From positions 186,001-250,000 of the forward strand of contig NZ_CAKASL010000003.1 of assembly GCF_916858655.1 (NCBI RefSeq): a stretch of 64,000 bases of DNA, in the 5' to 3' direction. Numbering within the stretch: the stretch's first letter is position 1; each line of letters begins with the position of its first letter. Made by a program: the position numbers and the translations under genes. Under the pieces are notes generated by a model that saw only the letters and a list, made by a program, of their open reading frames with translations, was not told where the DNA came from and searched no databases. The DNA comes from Aeromicrobium sp. Leaf350. Lineage in GTDB: Bacteria > Actinomycetota > Actinomycetes > Propionibacteriales > Nocardioidaceae. Below, one piece after another: positions 33,258 through 41,508 of this stretch.

Positions 33258-35380
33258 CGGGCCACCCGCTGCAGCACGACGAGCGAGCGTCCCTCGACGT
33301 CGAGCGTCGCTCCCGCGTCCAGCTGCTGGCCGCCGGTCGGGTCGACGACGCCCTCGGCCGTCTCGACGACGACGCGCCACTGCGCGCCGTAGTCCCCGTC
33401 GGGCAGGGTGAACTGGATCGGCTCGTGGTGCGCGTTGAACGCCAGCAGGAACGAGTCGTCGGTGATGCGCTCGCCTCGGGGGTCGCGGTCGGCGATCGCC
33501 TCGCCGTTGAGGAACACCGCGACCGAGCGGCCGAAGTCGTCGCCCCAGCTCTGGTCGGTCATCTCCTCGCCGGACGGCGTGAACCACGCGATGTCGGGGA
33601 GCTTCTCCGAGCGCTGCACGGGGCGGCCGGAGAAGAACCGGCGGCGGCGGAACACGGGGTGCCGACGCCGCAGACGGGTCAGCGCGCCGGTGAACCGGAT
33701 CAGGTCCGCCTCGTCGCCGGCGAGGCTCCAGTCGATCCAGGCCACCTCGTTGTCCTGGCAGTACACGTTGTTGTTGCCGCCCTGCGTGCGCCCGAGCTCG
33801 TCGCCGTGCAGCAGCATCGGGACGCCCTGGGAGAGCAGCATCGTCGCCAGGAAGTTGCGCCGTTGACGCTCGCGGAGCGCGAGGATCGCGGGGTCGTCCG
33901 TCTCGCCCTCGACGCCGTGGTTCCACGAGCGGTTGTCGTCGGCGCCGTCGCGACCCTCCTCGCCGTTGGCCTCGTTGTGCTTCTCGTCGTACGACACGAG
34001 GTCGTTGAGGGTGAACCCGTCGTGCGCCGTCACGAAATTGATCGACGCGTACGGGCGGCGGCCGTCGTCCTGGTACAGGTCGGACGAGCCGGTGATGCGC
34101 GAGGCGAACTCGCCGAGAGTGGCCGGTTCGCCGCGCCAGAAGTCGCGCACGGTGTCGCGGTACAGGCCGTTCCACTCGGTCCACAGCGGCGGGAAGTTGC
34201 CGACCTGGTAGCCGCCCGGACCGACGTCCCACGGCTCCGCGATGAGCTTGACCTGGCTGACCACCGGGTCCTGCTGCACGAGCTCGAAGAACGTCGCGAG
34301 CTTGTCGACGTCGTAGAACTCGCGGGCCAGCGTGGCGGCGAGGTCGAACCGGAAGCCGTCGACGTGCATCTCGGTGACCCAGTACCGCAGCGAGTCCATG
34401 ATCAGTTGCAGCGTGTGCGGGTGGCGCACGTTGAGCGAGTTGCCCGTGCCCGTGTAGTCCATGTAGTGCTGCAGGTCGTCCTCGACCAGCCGGTAGTACG
34501 CGTCGTTGTCGATGCCGCGCATCGAGAGCGTCGGGCCGAGGTGATTGCCCTCGGCGGTGTGGTTGTAGACGACGTCGAGGATGACCTCGATGCCCGCGGC
34601 GTGCAGCGCACGCACCATGCCCTTGAACTCCTGCACCTGGCGGCCGGGCCGCGAGGCGTAGGCGTCGTGCGGGGCGAAGAAGCCGATCGTGTTGTAGCCC
34701 CAGTAGTTCGTCAGGTCCTTCTCGACGAGGTAGTGGTCGGAGAGGAACTGGTGCACGGGGAGCAGCTCGATCGCCGTCACCCCGAGCTCACGCAGGTGCT
34801 CGACGATCGCGGGGTGCGCGATGGCGGCGTAGGTGCCACGCAGGCGCTCCGGCACGTCGGGGTGGGTCATCGTGAGGCCCTTGACGTGCGCCTCGTAGAG
34901 CACCGTCTGGTGGTACGGCAGACGCGGCAGGCGGTCGTTGCCCCAGTCGAAGTAGGGGTCGACCACGAGCGAGAACGGCACGTGGCCCGCGGAGTCGTCG
35001 TCGTTGCGCTGCTCCGGGTCCTCCATGTCGTACGCGAACAGCGAGGGGTCCCAGTCGACCTGGCCGCTGAGGGCCTTGGCGTACGGGTCGATCAGCAGCT
35101 TGGTCGGGTTGCAGCGCAGGCCCTGCTCCGGCTCCCACGGGCCGTGCACGCGGTAGCCGTAGCGCTGGCCGGGCCCGACGCCGTCGAGGAACCCGTGGTG
35201 CACGAACCCGTCGACCTCCTCGAGTCGCACCCGGGTCTCGGCGCCGCTCTCGTCGAACAGGCAGAGCTCGACCTTCTCGGCGACCTCCGAGAACAGGGCG
35301 AAGTTCGTGCCGGTGCCGTCGTACGTGGCGCCGAGCGGGTAGGGCGATCCGGGCCAGGGCTGCAGGCGGGGTGTCTGCAT
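33254..35380 (-). CDS. glgX: Glycogen debranching enzyme TreX/GlgX
   Basis: 708 aa, an N-terminal CBM48 (about 10-120: YPLGATYDGTGTNFALFSE...VHGPWEPEQG) followed by a GH13_11 catalytic domain. Catalytic regions are VDGFRFDLAATLARE (Asp), LIAEPWD (Glu) and FVTAHDGFT (Asp). It hydrolyses alpha-1,6 branches of glycogen to give linear maltodextrins, the substrate of TreY. It lies 13 bases after malQ and overlaps treY. Confidence 0.93.
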   Translation of the reverse strand: MQTPRLQPWPGSPYPLGATYDGTGTNFALFSEVAEKVELCLFDESGAETRVRLEEVDGFVHHGFLDGVGPGQRYGYRVHGPWEPEQGLRCNPTKLLIDPYAKALSGQVDWDPSLFAYDMEDPEQRNDDDSAGHVPFSLVVDPYFDWGNDRLPRLPYHQTVLYEAHVKGLTMTHPDVPERLRGTYAAIAHPAIVEHLRELGVTAIELLPVHQFLSDHYLVEKDLTNYWGYNTIGFFAPHDAYASRPGRQVQEFKGMVRALHAAGIEVILDVVYNHTAEGNHLGPTLSMRGIDNDAYYRLVEDDLQHYMDYTGTGNSLNVRHPHTLQLIMDSLRYWVTEMHVDGFRFDLAATLAREFYDVDKLATFFELVQQDPVVSQVKLIAEPWDVGPGGYQVGNFPPLWTEWNGLYRDTVRDFWRGEPATLGEFASRITGSSDLYQDDGRRPYASINFVTAHDGFTLNDLVSYDEKHNEANGEEGRDGADDNRSWNHGVEGETDDPAILALRERQRRNFLATMLLSQGVPMLLHGDELGRTQGGNNNVYCQDNEVAWIDWSLAGDEADLIRFTGALTRLRRRHPVFRRRRFFSGRPVQRSEKLPDIAWFTPSGEEMTDQSWGDDFGRSVAVFLNGEAIADRDPRGERITDDSFLLAFNAHHEPIQFTLPDGDYGAQWRVVVETAEGVVDPTGGQQLDAGATLDVEGRSLVVLQRVAR

Positions 35381-35393
35381 GGGGTGGGTCTCC

Positions 35394-37376
35394 TCAGGAG
35401 TGGTCGTGCATGGGGCGCGCGTCGCGCAGGGCGGCGACCGCGTCGGCGACCCGGGGGTCGGTGAAGAAGGTGTCGAGGTCGAGGGGCAGCGGGATGCGCC
35501 AGTTCGGGTACTCGTCGACGGTGCCGGGCAGGTTGGGCTGCTCGAGCTGTCCGACCGCGTCGGCCGGCGAGCTCAGCACGAGGCGGGAGGCGGCCGGTGC
35601 GATGACGGCGTGCAGGGCCACGACGAGGTCGTCGTCCGGCACGCCCTGGGTGGCGAGCAGCTCGAGCATCGCGGCCCGGTCCTTCGCCGTGGTGGCCAGT
35701 GCCTCCTCGAGCGGCTCGCCGAGGAGGCCGAGCCGGTCCTGCACGCGCACGCGCTCGTCCGCGAGCCAGCCCGCGACGGTGGGAAGGTCGTGCGTGCTGA
35801 TGCTGGCCATCGTCTCGGGCACCCACTCCTGCGGCGGCACGTGCGGCTGGCCCGGCGCGTCCCAGTCACGCTCGAACCAGAGCACGGCCGAGCTGAGCAT
35901 GCCGCGCTCGTGCAGCGTCTCGGTGACGACGTCCTCGACCACGCCGAGGTCCTCGCCCACGACCACGGCTCCGGCGCGGGTGGCCTCCAGGGTCAGGACG
36001 GCGAGCATGACGTCGGCGTCGTAGTGCACGTAGGTGCCGCGGTGCGCGGGCTCTCCCGGCGGGATCCACCACAGGCGCCACAGGCCCGCGACGTGGTCGA
36101 CGCGGATGCCGTCGCCGTGGCGCAGCACGCTCCGGACGACGTCGCGGAACGGCGCGTAGCCGGTCTCGGCGAGGGCGTCGGGGCGCCACGGCGGCAACCC
36201 CCAGTCCTGGCCCAGCGGGTTGAACGCGTCGGCGGGGCAGCCCACGCGCACGTCCGAGGCGAACACGTCCTGGAGCGCCCACGCGTCGGACCCGCCGGGG
36301 TCGACCCCGACCGGCAGGTCGTGCACGATGCCGACGGGCATGCCCGCCTCGTGGGCCGCCGCGCGGGCTGCGTCGAGCTGCTCGCGGCAGAGGTGCTGGA
36401 GCCACGCGTGGAACGCGACGCGGTCGGTGAGCTCCTGTGCTGCGGTGGCGACGGCGTCCGAGGCGGGGTCGCGCAGGTCGGCCGGCCACGCCCGCCAGTC
36501 GGCGCCGTGGACCTCGGTCAGGGCGGCCCACGTCGCGTGGGCGCGCAGGGCGTCGTCGGGCTCCGGCTCGGACCTCGCCGTGGCGGGCCGCTGCTCCCAG
36601 AGGAGCTCGAGCGCGGCGAGCTTCGCGTCCCAGACCTCGTCGTGGTCGATCAGCTCGGGTCGGTCGGTCGGAGCGAGCGCCAGCACCGCGGCGCGGGTGT
36701 CGTCGTCGGCGGCGCGGAACGCCTCGGTGTCGGTCACGCGCAGGTAGAGCGGGTTCGCGAAGCGCCGGCTCGCGGGGGAGTACGGCGAGCGCTGCAGAGG
36801 GCGGGAGGGCACGAAGGCCTGCACCGGGTTCACCAGAAGCACCCCGGCGCCCTGCTCGGACCCGGCCCGACGGGCCACCTCGGCGAGGTCGCCGTAGTCG
36901 CCCATGCCCCAGGAGGCGTCGGAGTGCAGGGCGTAGAGCTGCAGCATCCAGCCCCAGGTGCGGGGGACCTCGGGAAGGCGGGCCGGCGCCACGACGACGG
37001 TGACGTCGCGCTCGGCGGTCGACAGGCGGTGCCAGCCCAGCGGGAGGTCGCTCGGCAGCTCGCTCTCGACGTCGAGGGTCGTGCCGTCCTCGAGGTGGAG
37101 GGTGCCGCGGACCTCGTCGCCCAGGTGGCGCGGGGTTCCGTGAGTCACGGCGACGGTCGCGGGGAGCGCAGTGAGGTCCTGCGCGGCGTCGACCCGCTCG
37201 AGCTCGCGAGTGACGGCGGCGTCGCTGCTCGCGTCGACCCCGAGCTGTCCGAGCACCGCGACGACGATCGACTCGTCGACGTCGACCCAGGTGCGGTCGT
37301 TGCCCTCGTAGCCGGTGGCCACGCCATGCGTCGCCGCGAGCCGGGCGAGAGGCGTCGGTCCGGCGGGTGAGGGCAT
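35394..37376 (-). CDS. malQ: 4-alpha-glucanotransferase MalQ (amylomaltase)
   Basis: 660 aa GH77 enzyme that transfers glucan chains between maltodextrins. Catalytic motifs are RVDHVAGLWRLWW (nucleophile Asp), VVGEDLGVVEDVV (acid Glu) and STHDLPTVAGW (third Asp). The N-terminal extension (about 1-150) is the type found in actinobacterial MalQ. I take ATG 37376, though GGAGG sits only two bases before it, so a start at 37406 is possible. It heads the malQ-treX-treY unit and would lengthen or trim debranched glucans for TreY. Confidence 0.9.
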   Translation of the reverse strand: MPSPAGPTPLARLAATHGVATGYEGNDRTWVDVDESIVVAVLGQLGVDASSDAAVTRELERVDAAQDLTALPATVAVTHGTPRHLGDEVRGTLHLEDGTTLDVESELPSDLPLGWHRLSTAERDVTVVVAPARLPEVPRTWGWMLQLYALHSDASWGMGDYGDLAEVARRAGSEQGAGVLLVNPVQAFVPSRPLQRSPYSPASRRFANPLYLRVTDTEAFRAADDDTRAAVLALAPTDRPELIDHDEVWDAKLAALELLWEQRPATARSEPEPDDALRAHATWAALTEVHGADWRAWPADLRDPASDAVATAAQELTDRVAFHAWLQHLCREQLDAARAAAHEAGMPVGIVHDLPVGVDPGGSDAWALQDVFASDVRVGCPADAFNPLGQDWGLPPWRPDALAETGYAPFRDVVRSVLRHGDGIRVDHVAGLWRLWWIPPGEPAHRGTYVHYDADVMLAVLTLEATRAGAVVVGEDLGVVEDVVTETLHERGMLSSAVLWFERDWDAPGQPHVPPQEWVPETMASISTHDLPTVAGWLADERVRVQDRLGLLGEPLEEALATTAKDRAAMLELLATQGVPDDDLVVALHAVIAPAASRLVLSSPADAVGQLEQPNLPGTVDEYPNWRIPLPLDLDTFFTDPRVADAVAALRDARPMHDHS

Positions 37377-37446
37377 GCCTCCAGCATCGGGGTCGGACCA
37401 ACCCACCGCACTCCCGCAGGCCGTGAGAAGCGTCGCGCGCGGGTTC

Positions 37447-38136
37447 TCAGCCGCCCACCGGGCGAGCCGTCGGCGGCGGTGTGCCGATGCGGGCGACGTC
37501 CACCCCGGACGCCGGCTGCGTGGTCAGGTGCGCCTCGACGACGTCGTCGAGGCCGTACCAGCGGATCAGGTCGCGGTCGCGGCAGCGAGCGACCAGGAAC
37601 CAGCGGCCACGGGTGTGGGCCAGGATCACGGGGTCGACCGATCGCTCGACCACCTCGTCGACGCGGCGCACGTGCACGGTCACCACGAGCTGCTGCACCA
37701 GTGCCTGCTCGACCACACGCCGCGACGCGGTCGGAGCGGCGTCCGCGGCGAGGTCGATCCAGATGCGGTCGGTCAGCCCACGGGTGCGGGCCCGCGATCC
37801 GGGCTCCATCGCCTCGAGCACCTTGGTGAGGGCGGCCCGCGCCTGGGCGTCGAACGGCTGGCCGCCGTGCGCCGTGATGGCGGCCGCGAGGGCCGAGGCC
37901 TCGGTGTGGGTGAAGTTGACGGGCGGCAGCGTCGCGGAGCGGTCGACGACGTACCGCCCGTGGCGGCCGGTCACCGCATAGACCGGGAACCCGCCCAGCT
38001 GCAGTGCGGAGATGTCGCGCTTGACGGTGCGACTGCTGACCTCGAAGGTCCGCGCGAGCTGGTCGGCGGTCCGCCCGGCCGTGTCGGCCCGCCGCAGCTC
38101 CTCCCGCATCGCGTAGAGGCGCTCCGTGCGATTCAT
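37447..38136 (-). CDS. WYL-domain transcriptional regulator (YafY type)
   Basis: 229 aa. The N-terminal HTH_11 domain (about 1-60: RTADQLARTFEVSSRTVKRDISAL) binds DNA and a WYL-type ligand-sensing domain follows, with GRWFLVARCRDRDLIRWYGLDDVVEA near residue 185. Such proteins often sense nucleic acid or nucleotide ligands. It is divergent from an alpha/beta hydrolase gene with two direct repeats in the 64-base gap, so it probably controls itself and that gene. ATG 38136 is the first start consistent with homologues beginning MNRTERL. Confidence 0.82.
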   Translation of the reverse strand: MNRTERLYAMREELRRADTAGRTADQLARTFEVSSRTVKRDISALQLGGFPVYAVTGRHGRYVVDRSATLPPVNFTHTEASALAAAITAHGGQPFDAQARAALTKVLEAMEPGSRARTRGLTDRIWIDLAADAAPTASRRVVEQALVQQLVVTVHVRRVDEVVERSVDPVILAHTRGRWFLVARCRDRDLIRWYGLDDVVEAHLTTQPASGVDVARIGTPPPTARPVGG

Positions 38137-38158
38137 GCCGTCCGATTCATGTCGGAAA

Positions 38159-38177
38159 GGGTGACACAGGGGTGACA
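38159..38177. promoter_or_regulatory. Direct repeats GGGTGACA, 11 bp apart
   Basis: GGGTGACA occurs at 38159-38166 and 38170-38177 in the divergent promoter region of the WYL regulator and hydrolase genes. One helical turn of spacing suits a regulator binding as a tandem dimer. Confidence 0.4.
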
Positions 38178-38200
38178 TCCGCGTCGAGCATGCTGAGGTC

Positions 38201-38893
38201 ATGAACCACGACGCGAACCCCGCCCCGACCGTCCTGATGATCTCCGGCGCCGGCCTGCCGGACTGGATCTGGGAGCTGACCCGAGCCCGGCTCGCACCCC
38301 ACCACGCCACCGTCGTCGCGCCTCGGCCGGATGCGCGGGAGGCATCGCCGGAGCTGCACGCCCGTGCGGCGCTGGGCTCGGCCACGGGTGACCTCGTGCT
38401 CGTGGCCCACTCCGCGGGCGCGGTGGTGGCCCACGAGGTCGTCCGGCTCGCACCGAAGCGCGTGCGGTCCGTGCTCGTGGTGAGCGGGGTGGTGCCGAAG
38501 GCCGGCGGGTCGTTCGTGTCAGCGATGCCGGCGCCGCAGCGGTTCCTGCTGCCGCTCGTCCTGCGCCTCGCCGGCACCCGTCCGCCCGAGTCGGCGGTGC
38601 GCCGCGGGATCGGGGCCGGGCTCGCCGAAGATCTTCAGGACCGTCTCGTCCGCGACCTCGTCCCGGAGTCGGTGGCCTACTTCCTCGACCAGACCGGTGG
38701 TGCGGTCGAGCGGCCGCGCACCGGCTACGTCACGACGTCGCAGGACCGCGAGCTGTCGCCGGCCCTGCAGGCCCGCTTCGCCGACCGGGTCGGCGCGAGC
38801 TGGAGCCGCGAGCTGACGACGGGCCACCTCCCCATGCTCGAGGCCCCGGCCGAGCTGGCGGCCGCGATCGAGGACTTCGTCGCGGTGGCCTGA
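38201..38893 (+). CDS. Alpha/beta hydrolase
   Basis: 230 aa. The nucleophile elbow is VAHSAGAV (Ser near residue 69) and the C-terminal His lies in TTGHLPMLEAP. The acid is probably in TTSQDRELSP, where cofactor-independent esterases keep an Asp. It is single-domain with a short cap, similar to plant salicylic-acid-binding-protein/methylesterase-like folds. It is transcribed divergently from the WYL regulator. Substrate unknown. Confidence 0.75.
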   Translation: MNHDANPAPTVLMISGAGLPDWIWELTRARLAPHHATVVAPRPDAREASPELHARAALGSATGDLVLVAHSAGAVVAHEVVRLAPKRVRSVLVVSGVVPKAGGSFVSAMPAPQRFLLPLVLRLAGTRPPESAVRRGIGAGLAEDLQDRLVRDLVPESVAYFLDQTGGAVERPRTGYVTTSQDRELSPALQARFADRVGASWSRELTTGHLPMLEAPAELAAAIEDFVAVA

Positions 38894-38987
38894 CTCCGCA
38901 CCGCCGCGCGGCGACGGCTCGGACTGCAGCGTGCACAGCCCCGTGCAACGCTGGAAAAGCCCTGTCCCGAGCCGAGAGGTCGACCCC

Positions 38988-39581
38988 ATGACGAACGTTG
39001 CGATCATCTACTACTCCTCCTACGGCGCGACCCACGCGATGGCCGAGCGCCTCGCCGCCACGGCCGAGAAGGCGGGCGCCGACGTGCGCCTGCGACACGT
39101 CCGCGAGACCGCGCCCGCCGAGGTCTACGAGGGTCAGGAGGCCTGGAAGGCGCACGTCGACGAGATCTCCGAGCGCCCCGTGGCCAGCCCGGACGACATC
39201 GCCTGGGCGGACGTCGTGGTGATGGGTTCGCCGACCCGCTTCGGCCAGGTCACGAGCCAGCTGCAGTCGTTCATCGACACGCTCGGCCCGTACTGGTCCG
39301 AGGGCAAGCTGGCCGACAAGGTCTACACCGCCTTCACGTCGACCCAGACGAAGCACGGCGGCCAGGAGACGACCCTGGTCGCGCTCATCACGCTGTTCGC
39401 GCACCTCGGCGGCATCGTCGTGGCCCCGGGCTACACCGATCCGGTCAAGTTCGCCGACGGCAACCCGTACGGCGCCAGCAAGGTCACCGGTGAGACCTCC
39501 GAGCTGGACGACACCGACCGTGACGCGCTCGACCACCTGGTGACGCGCGCCATCGGCGTGTCCGAGAAGCTCACGGCCTGA
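38988..39581 (+). CDS. wrbA: WrbA-type NAD(P)H:quinone oxidoreductase
   Basis: 197 aa flavodoxin-fold protein of the WrbA (type IV quinone reductase) family. It has the FMN phosphate loop SSYGATHAMAE near residue 10, the segment GSPTRFGQVTSQLQSFID around residue 82 and TSTQTKHGGQETTL around residue 120. It should reduce quinones by two electrons, protecting against redox stress. GAGAGG precedes ATG 38988. An aldo/keto reductase follows 32 bases later. Confidence 0.9.
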   Translation: MTNVAIIYYSSYGATHAMAERLAATAEKAGADVRLRHVRETAPAEVYEGQEAWKAHVDEISERPVASPDDIAWADVVVMGSPTRFGQVTSQLQSFIDTLGPYWSEGKLADKVYTAFTSTQTKHGGQETTLVALITLFAHLGGIVVAPGYTDPVKFADGNPYGASKVTGETSELDDTDRDALDHLVTRAIGVSEKLTA

Positions 39582-39613
39582 CGCCCCACCCTGACTCCGA
39601 AGGCGGTACCTGC

Positions 39614-40498
39614 ATGACCCTTCCCCAGCGCAGCATCGGCGACGTCGCCGTCTCCGCGATCGGCCTCGGCGGCATGCCGATGTCGGTCGACGGCCGCCCT
39701 GACGAGGAGCGGTCGATCCGCACGATCCACGCCGCGCTCGACGCGGGCGTGACCCTCATCGACACGGCTGACGCGTACCACCGCGGCACAGCCGACGTCG
39801 GTCACGACGAGAGCGGCCACAACGAGCTGCTGATCGCCAAGGCCCTCGAGTCGTGGAGCGGTGACGCCGATGCGGTGCTCGTGGCGACGAAGGGCGGCCA
39901 CACGCGCTCGCCCGACGGAGCGTGGGACCTCGACGGCCGTCCTGAGTACCTCAAGCAGGCCGCGAAGGAGTCGGCGCGCCGGCTCGGCGTCGAGGCGATC
40001 GGCCTCTACCAGCACCACCGGCCCGACCCGACCGTCCCGTACGAGGAGACGATCGGCGGGCTGCGCGAGCTGCTCGACGAGGGCGTGATCCGGCAGGCGG
40101 GCATCTCGAACGCCGACCCCGACCAGATCCGCGTCGCAAACGACCTCCTGGGCGGTCGCCTGGCGTCGGTGCAGAACCAGTTCTCGCCCGCCTTCACGTC
40201 CAGCCGGCGCGAGCTCGACCTGTGCGCCGAGCTCGGCATCGCGTTCCTGCCGTGGAGCCCGCTGGGCGGCATCGGCAAGGCCGGCGGCCTCGGCGACAGC
40301 TTCGCGGCGTTCGCCGAGATCGCGGAGGAGCGGGGCGTCAGCCCGCAGCAGGTGGCGCTGGCGTGGGAGCTGTCGCTCTCGCCGACCGTGCTCCCGATCC
40401 CCGGGTCCTCGCGACCCGAGAGCATCCTCGACTCGGTGGCCGCTGCCGAGCTCGACCTCACCGACGACGAGGTCGCCCGCCTCGACGCCGTGGTCTGA
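39614..40498 (+). CDS. Aldo/keto reductase
   Basis: 294 aa TIM-barrel oxidoreductase. The catalytic tetrad is visible as Asp and Tyr in DTADAYHRG, Lys in VATKGGH and His in YQHHRPDP. It reduces aldehydes or ketones with NADPH. The C-terminal ILPGSSRPES-like segment (PIPGSSRPESILDS) binds the cofactor 2'-phosphate. Likely in one transcript with wrbA; substrate unknown. Confidence 0.85.
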   Translation: MTLPQRSIGDVAVSAIGLGGMPMSVDGRPDEERSIRTIHAALDAGVTLIDTADAYHRGTADVGHDESGHNELLIAKALESWSGDADAVLVATKGGHTRSPDGAWDLDGRPEYLKQAAKESARRLGVEAIGLYQHHRPDPTVPYEETIGGLRELLDEGVIRQAGISNADPDQIRVANDLLGGRLASVQNQFSPAFTSSRRELDLCAELGIAFLPWSPLGGIGKAGGLGDSFAAFAEIAEERGVSPQQVALAWELSLSPTVLPIPGSSRPESILDSVAAAELDLTDDEVARLDAVV

Positions 40499-40504
40499 GC
40501 GCGC

Positions 40505-40517
40505 CACACTGACGACC
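40505..40517 (+). promoter_or_regulatory. Possible leaderless promoter (-10 CACACT)
   Basis: CACACT at 40505-40510 is followed by seven bases and ATG 40518. It differs from TANNNT at the first base, so the call is tentative. Confidence 0.35.
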
Positions 40518-41315
40518 ATGTCGGACATCGTGGAGATCAGCGCCGGGACGTCGCTCGCGGTCGAGGTGACCGGGGCAGGCGAGACCCTGCTGCTGGTGCA
40601 GGGCATGTCCGGCCACGGCGGGATGTGGGGAAGCGAGCTCGTCGACGACCTCGCCCGCGACTTCGACGTGGTGGTCTACGACCACCGCGGCATCGGGCAG
40701 AGCGCTCGCGCGGACGACCCGTTCACGATCGCCGACCTGGCCGACGACGCGGCGGCACTACTCACGGCTCTCGGCCGGGACTCGGTGCACGTCATGGGCA
40801 TCTCGATGGGCGGCATGGTGGCGCAGGAGCTCGCGCTGCGGCATCCCGAGCGCGTGCGCTCGGTGGTCCTCGGCTGCACGACGGCCGGCGGACCCGGGGC
40901 GTTCGACGCGCCCGGTCCGACCCGGATGGTCGAGGCGATCTCGACCCGCGACCCGGAGGTCGCCACCCGCGTCGGCTTCGAGGTCAACGTCTCCGCCGAG
41001 TTCGCGAGCCGGCCCGGTGAGCTCGAGCGCTTCCGCGAGACCTCGCTGTCGCGCCGGGTGCCCGTGGCCGTCGTCCGCGCCCAGTCGATCGCCGCACTGC
41101 ACCACGACGCGGCCGCCCGGCTCGGCGAGCTGAGCATCCCGGCCGCGGTGATCCACGGCGAGGAGGACCAGATGATCCTGGTGTCCGAGGGCGAGCGGCT
41201 GGTCGAGCTGGTGCCCGGCGCCGAGCGCGAGATCTGGCCCGGCGTGGGTCACCTGTTCTGGTGGGAGCGCCCGGCCGAGACCGCCGCCGTGATCCGCCGC
41301 ACCGCCACCCGCTGA
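40518..41315 (+). CDS. Alpha/beta hydrolase (TetR-free esterase type)
   Basis: 265 aa hydrolase with the classic proline-iminopeptidase-like layout: VQGMSGHGGMWG (oxyanion loop), YDHRGIGQS, nucleophile elbow GISMGGMVAQ near residue 99, acid Asp in HGEEDQMILV and His in GVGHLFWWE. It resembles 3-oxoadipate enol-lactonase/haloperoxidase-type hydrolases; exact substrate unknown. The strong hairpin at 41328-41375 lies just downstream. Confidence 0.8.
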   Translation: MSDIVEISAGTSLAVEVTGAGETLLLVQGMSGHGGMWGSELVDDLARDFDVVVYDHRGIGQSARADDPFTIADLADDAAALLTALGRDSVHVMGISMGGMVAQELALRHPERVRSVVLGCTTAGGPGAFDAPGPTRMVEAISTRDPEVATRVGFEVNVSAEFASRPGELERFRETSLSRRVPVAVVRAQSIAALHHDAAARLGELSIPAAVIHGEEDQMILVSEGERLVELVPGAEREIWPGVGHLFWWERPAETAAVIRRTATR

Positions 41316-41327
41316 CGCCCCAGATGT

Positions 41328-41375
41328 GCTCCCGAATCCACCGTTCGGGATCGGTCGAACGGTGGATTCGGGAGC
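41328..41375. terminator. Perfect 20-bp inverted repeat, loop of eight
   Basis: GCTCCCGAATCCACCGTTCG (41328-41347) is exactly complementary to 41356-41375, with loop GGATCGGT. It follows the hydrolase stop by 12 bases and has no T-tract. Its size and perfection match the element at 25376-25422, but the sequence is unrelated. Likely terminator. Confidence 0.7.
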
Positions 41376-41467
41376 GAATCTCGGGCTCGCACCGACGTCC
41401 TCGGCTTCAGCACTTTCGTCGACGACCAGCGCGCCGCGTGGTCGAGCGCGCGGAACACGTCGGCCAT
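41376..41467 (-). pseudogene. Probable 5' remnant of an ArsR-type regulator gene
   Basis: On the minus strand ATG 41467 opens MADVFRALDHAARW, which looks like the start of ArsR-family repressors (MADVFRALDDPTRR...). Homology-like sequence stops after about 13 codons and the frame then runs into the hairpin, so no helix-turn-helix remains. A -10-like GTAGTC sits six bases upstream of the ATG, and an inverted repeat AGGCAAG...CTTGCCT (about 41473-41495) lies where an autorepression operator would be. The rest of the gene appears deleted. Confidence 0.35.
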
Positions 41468-41508
41468 GGATCCGACTACAGGCAAGTTACTGCTTGCCTA
41501 TCATGCGG

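Noticed and set aside
33182-35464. Plus-strand frame opposite treX
   Set aside because: Antisense of a clear GH13 gene; composition typical of a third-position-GC shadow.
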